Notes under the pieces: model-generated
Told to the model about the DNA's origin: nothing
What the model saw: only the letters and a program-made list of their open reading frames with translations
Databases searched by the model: none
Position numbers and translations under genes: made by a program
Shown: in pieces, positions 7,368-9,123 of the stretch
How the letters are laid out: every line of letters starts with the position of its first letter
Numbering within the stretch: the stretch's first letter is position 1
Assembly (NCBI GenBank): GCA_015655035.1
Contig: JAATFS010000311.1
Location: forward strand, 1 to 9,123
Direction of reading: 5' to 3'
Source of the DNA: Lysobacterales bacterium
GTDB lineage: Bacteria > Pseudomonadota > Gammaproteobacteria > Xanthomonadales > Xanthomonadaceae
DNA: 9,123 nt

Positions 7368-7868
7368 TCAGTCCTTGTTGCGCTCGGCGTCGTCGGGCGC
7401 GGCGGCTTCGGCCTGGTCCGGCGCCGGTCCGGAGGCTTCGTCGCTGCTCTCGTCAGCGCTTTCCTCGCCGTCTTCGCCATCCTCGACGCCTTCGAACTCG
7501 GACACCAGCGCCGTCAGGTATTCCTCGGCGGTCTTGCCTTCATCGGCAGCCAGGTCGTCGATCATCTGTTGCAGCTGCGCCGAGTATTCCAGGGTGACGG
7601 TGTTGCCTTCCTTCTCCTGGACATTGGCCAGGTGCTTGAGCATGGCGAGCATCGGCACCGGATTGTCGGCATTGCCCATGGTCTGGCCGCCGATGGCGAG
7701 CAGCCACTCGCCGCCGGCCTGCTGGCCGATCGCGGCGACGACGCGGCCGTCGGCATCCTGCAACACGGCATGGTTGGCGACCGGGTTTTCGCGGTTCAGG
7801 CGGGCAATCGGGCGCTTGGGCTGGTGCTTTTTGCGCTGGTCGCGCTTGGCTTTGGAATTGCGGGACAC
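7368..7868 (-). CDS. Conserved hypothetical protein, basic N-terminus and acidic C-terminus
   Basis: A 166-residue protein I do not recognise as a named family. The first 20 residues are strongly basic (MSRNSKAKRDQRKKHQPKRP). The middle (about 28-120) looks like a small folded domain (HAVLQDADGRVVAAIGQQAG, WLLAIGGQTMGNADNPVPML, EYSAQLQQMIDDLAADEGKT). The last roughly 45 residues are Glu/Asp/Ser-rich and probably disordered. The bipolar charge suggests binding to nucleic acid or ribosomes, but this is inference. The start codon is GTG at 7868, with GAGA a few bases upstream. A candidate promoter lies 30-35 bases upstream. It forms a likely two-gene unit with the DUF4031 gene. Confidence 0.82.
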   Translation of the reverse strand: MSRNSKAKRDQRKKHQPKRPIARLNRENPVANHAVLQDADGRVVAAIGQQAGGEWLLAIGGQTMGNADNPVPMLAMLKHLANVQEKEGNTVTLEYSAQLQQMIDDLAADEGKTAEEYLTALVSEFEGVEDGEDGEESADESSDEASGPAPDQAEAAAPDDAERNKD

Positions 7869-7885
7869 GGTGATCTCGGCAAAAG

Positions 7886-7901
7886 GAATGGCCGGCCATT
7901 C
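7886..7901. promoter_or_regulatory. Perfect 16-bp palindrome upstream of the hypothetical-DUF4031 pair
   Basis: GAATGGCCGGCCATTC is its own reverse complement. It lies 18 bases before the GTG start at 7868 and overlaps the candidate -10 hexamer. It could be a repressor operator. On the minus strand it is followed by CTTTT, so it could also act as a weak terminator for motAB read-through. Confidence 0.45.
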
Positions 7902-7903
7902 TA
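7898..7903 (-). promoter_or_regulatory. Candidate -10 element (TAGAAT) for the hypothetical-DUF4031 pair
   Basis: TAGAAT on the minus strand matches TATAAT at 5 of 6 positions and sits 30-35 bases upstream of the GTG at 7868. The nearest -35-like hexamer, TTGATC, is 20 bases further upstream, which is longer than ideal. The call therefore rests mainly on the -10. Confidence 0.35.
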
Positions 7904-7955
7904 CGCGGGACGGTCCGGCTGCCGATCAAGCCGGCCGCCTTCGGCCCCGGCGGGC

Positions 7956-9029
7956 TCAGTCGCCGGCCGCTGCCGTGCTGCCAGTGGCCAGCGCTGCCGC
8001 TGTTTCGGCCGCGTGCGCCAGGGTGACGGCGGCGCGGACCTGCGCCGACGTCGAAACCGGCGGCGCCTTGGCCGCGCGCGGCGGCACGGGTTCCGCACTC
8101 AGGTCCGGCACCTGGGTCTCGGCCGCAGCTAGCGGCTTGCCCCATGCGACGGCCGGCGCGATGGGCGCCAGCGTATGGGCCTCGGCCGCTTGCGTCATCA
8201 CCACGATGCTGATGCGGCGGTTGATCGGATTCTGCGAGTCGACCTTGTCGAACAGCACCGACGATGACAGTCCCACCACCCGCGTGACCTTGGTGTCGGC
8301 CATTCCGCCGGTGATCAGGGCGCGCCGTGCTGCGTTGGCGCGGTCGGCGCTCAGTTCCCAGTTGGTGTAGCCGGCATCATTGCTGTAGGCGGTGGTATCG
8401 GTGTGCCCGGTGATGCTGATGTGGTTGGGGACCTGGTTGATGAAGGGCGCCAGCTCACGGAGGATCGCCAGGGTGTAGTCCTTCAGGTGAGCGCTGCCCT
8501 GGTCGAACATCGGGCGGTTCTGCTTGTCCACGATCTGGATGCGCAGGCCGTCCGGCATCAGATCGAGCAATAACTGGTCCTTGAACGGCTCAAGTGCCTG
8601 GCTCTTGTCGATGGCCTCCTTGAGCGACTGCATCAGCGTTTCGAGGCGGCGCTTTTCCTTCATATCGCTTTTGCGGTCGGCATCGGCTGCGTCCTGGCGC
8701 TTGCGGCCGAAGGGATCGTCGTTGCTGCCCCGGGGAATGTCCATCGTTCCGCCGAGCTTGATCATCGAATTGCTGGCCCCGCCCGGGCCGTTCATGCCGG
8801 ACGATGGCGCGGTCGAGAGGCCTTTCAGCGCGCTGGGATTGCGGAAATATTCGGAGATCGCCGCGCGCTGCTCCTTGGTCGTGGCCGATACCAGCCACAT
8901 CACCATAAAAAACGCCATCAGCGCGGTCACGAAGTCGGCATACGCCACCTTCCAGGCGCCGCCATGGTGACCGCCGCCCTGCATCTTCTTCACTCGCCGG
9001 ATGACGACGGTGGATTTGGCCTCGGCCAC
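7956..9029 (-). CDS. motB: Flagellar motor stator protein MotB
   Basis: A 357-residue stator subunit that anchors the MotA/MotB proton channel to peptidoglycan and powers flagellar rotation. The short cytoplasmic N-terminus leads into AWKVAYADFVTALMAFF. D32 is at the same position as the essential proton-carrying Asp of E. coli MotB, and one membrane helix spans about 29-48. A plug/linker region follows. The OmpA-like peptidoglycan-binding domain spans about 155-280, with ISITGHTD (204-211), RANAAR (230-235) and NPINRRISI (267-275). The tail 281-357 is Ala/Pro-rich low complexity, making the protein about 50 residues longer than E. coli MotB (308). The start is GTG, with AGGAA seven bases upstream, 10 bases after the motA stop. 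Confidence 0.96.
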   Translation of the reverse strand: MAEAKSTVVIRRVKKMQGGGHHGGAWKVAYADFVTALMAFFMVMWLVSATTKEQRAAISEYFRNPSALKGLSTAPSSGMNGPGGASNSMIKLGGTMDIPRGSNDDPFGRKRQDAADADRKSDMKEKRRLETLMQSLKEAIDKSQALEPFKDQLLLDLMPDGLRIQIVDKQNRPMFDQGSAHLKDYTLAILRELAPFINQVPNHISITGHTDTTAYSNDAGYTNWELSADRANAARRALITGGMADTKVTRVVGLSSSVLFDKVDSQNPINRRISIVVMTQAAEAHTLAPIAPAVAWGKPLAAAETQVPDLSAEPVPPRAAKAPPVSTSAQVRAAVTLAHAAETAAALATGSTAAAGD

Positions 9030-9039
9030 GCGCGCGTTC

Positions 9040-9123
9040 CTACTTGATCGTCTTCAGGTGCTGCTCGAATTCCGAGAATCCAGGGCGCACGTTCGATGGC
9101 AGCGTCTTGCGCGCGAATTCCAG
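9040..9123 (-). CDS. motA: Flagellar motor stator protein MotA, C-terminal fragment (cut by window edge)
   Basis: The last 27 codons and TAG stop of the gene upstream of motB are present. The peptide begins LEFARKTLPSNVRPGFSEFE and ends HLKTIK. This matches the cytoplasmic C-terminus of MotA (E. coli has FARKTL in the same place). The rest lies beyond the right edge. The gap to motB is 10 bases, so the two form the usual motAB operon. Confidence 0.9.
   Translation of the reverse strand: MEFARKTLPSNVRPGFSEFEQHLKTIK

Overview
The window is about two thirds G+C. It carries ordinary proteobacterial housekeeping and accessory genes packed on both strands. The gene content points to Xanthomonas or a close relative in the Xanthomonadaceae: a MotA/MotB stator pair with GTG starts, DUF3297 and DUF4031 proteins, a YjiK-like protein, a radical SAM gene next to a DUF4130-UdgX fusion, and intergenic hexanucleotide arrays. 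The genus is inferred from recalled family resemblance, not from a search.

Left part (about 87-3196, + strand): a radical SAM protein of the 'putative DNA modification/repair' family, then a protein fusing a DUF4130-type domain to a UdgX-type uracil-DNA glycosylase domain. These two families are known to co-occur and are probably one DNA-repair or DNA-modification module of undefined substrate. They are separated here by 440 bases. That gap holds five tandem hexanucleotide arrays around a roughly 200-bp hairpin-rich core, and it is the most unusual DNA in the window. The coding DNA on both sides is visibly G/T-rich on the + strand.

Middle (3431-6265): a CPA1-family Na+/H+ antiporter on the + strand ends 14 bases from a convergent minus-strand pair. 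That pair is a DUF3297 protein followed by a membrane-anchored SdiA-regulated/YjiK-like protein, probably one transcript.

Right part (6486-9123): an acidic protein of unknown function, probably DUF6630 (+), converges on a minus-strand pair. The pair is a hypothetical protein with a basic N-terminus and an acidic C-terminus, followed by a DUF4031 protein. A candidate promoter and a perfect 16-bp palindrome lie just upstream of it. At the right edge is motB, preceded by the last 27 codons of motA, so a flagellar stator operon enters the window from the right.

The best candidate for an under-described system is the radical SAM plus DUF4130-UdgX module. The composite repeat between the two genes is the most unexplained non-coding structure. 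No rRNA, tRNA, CRISPR array, insertion sequence or phage gene is visible.
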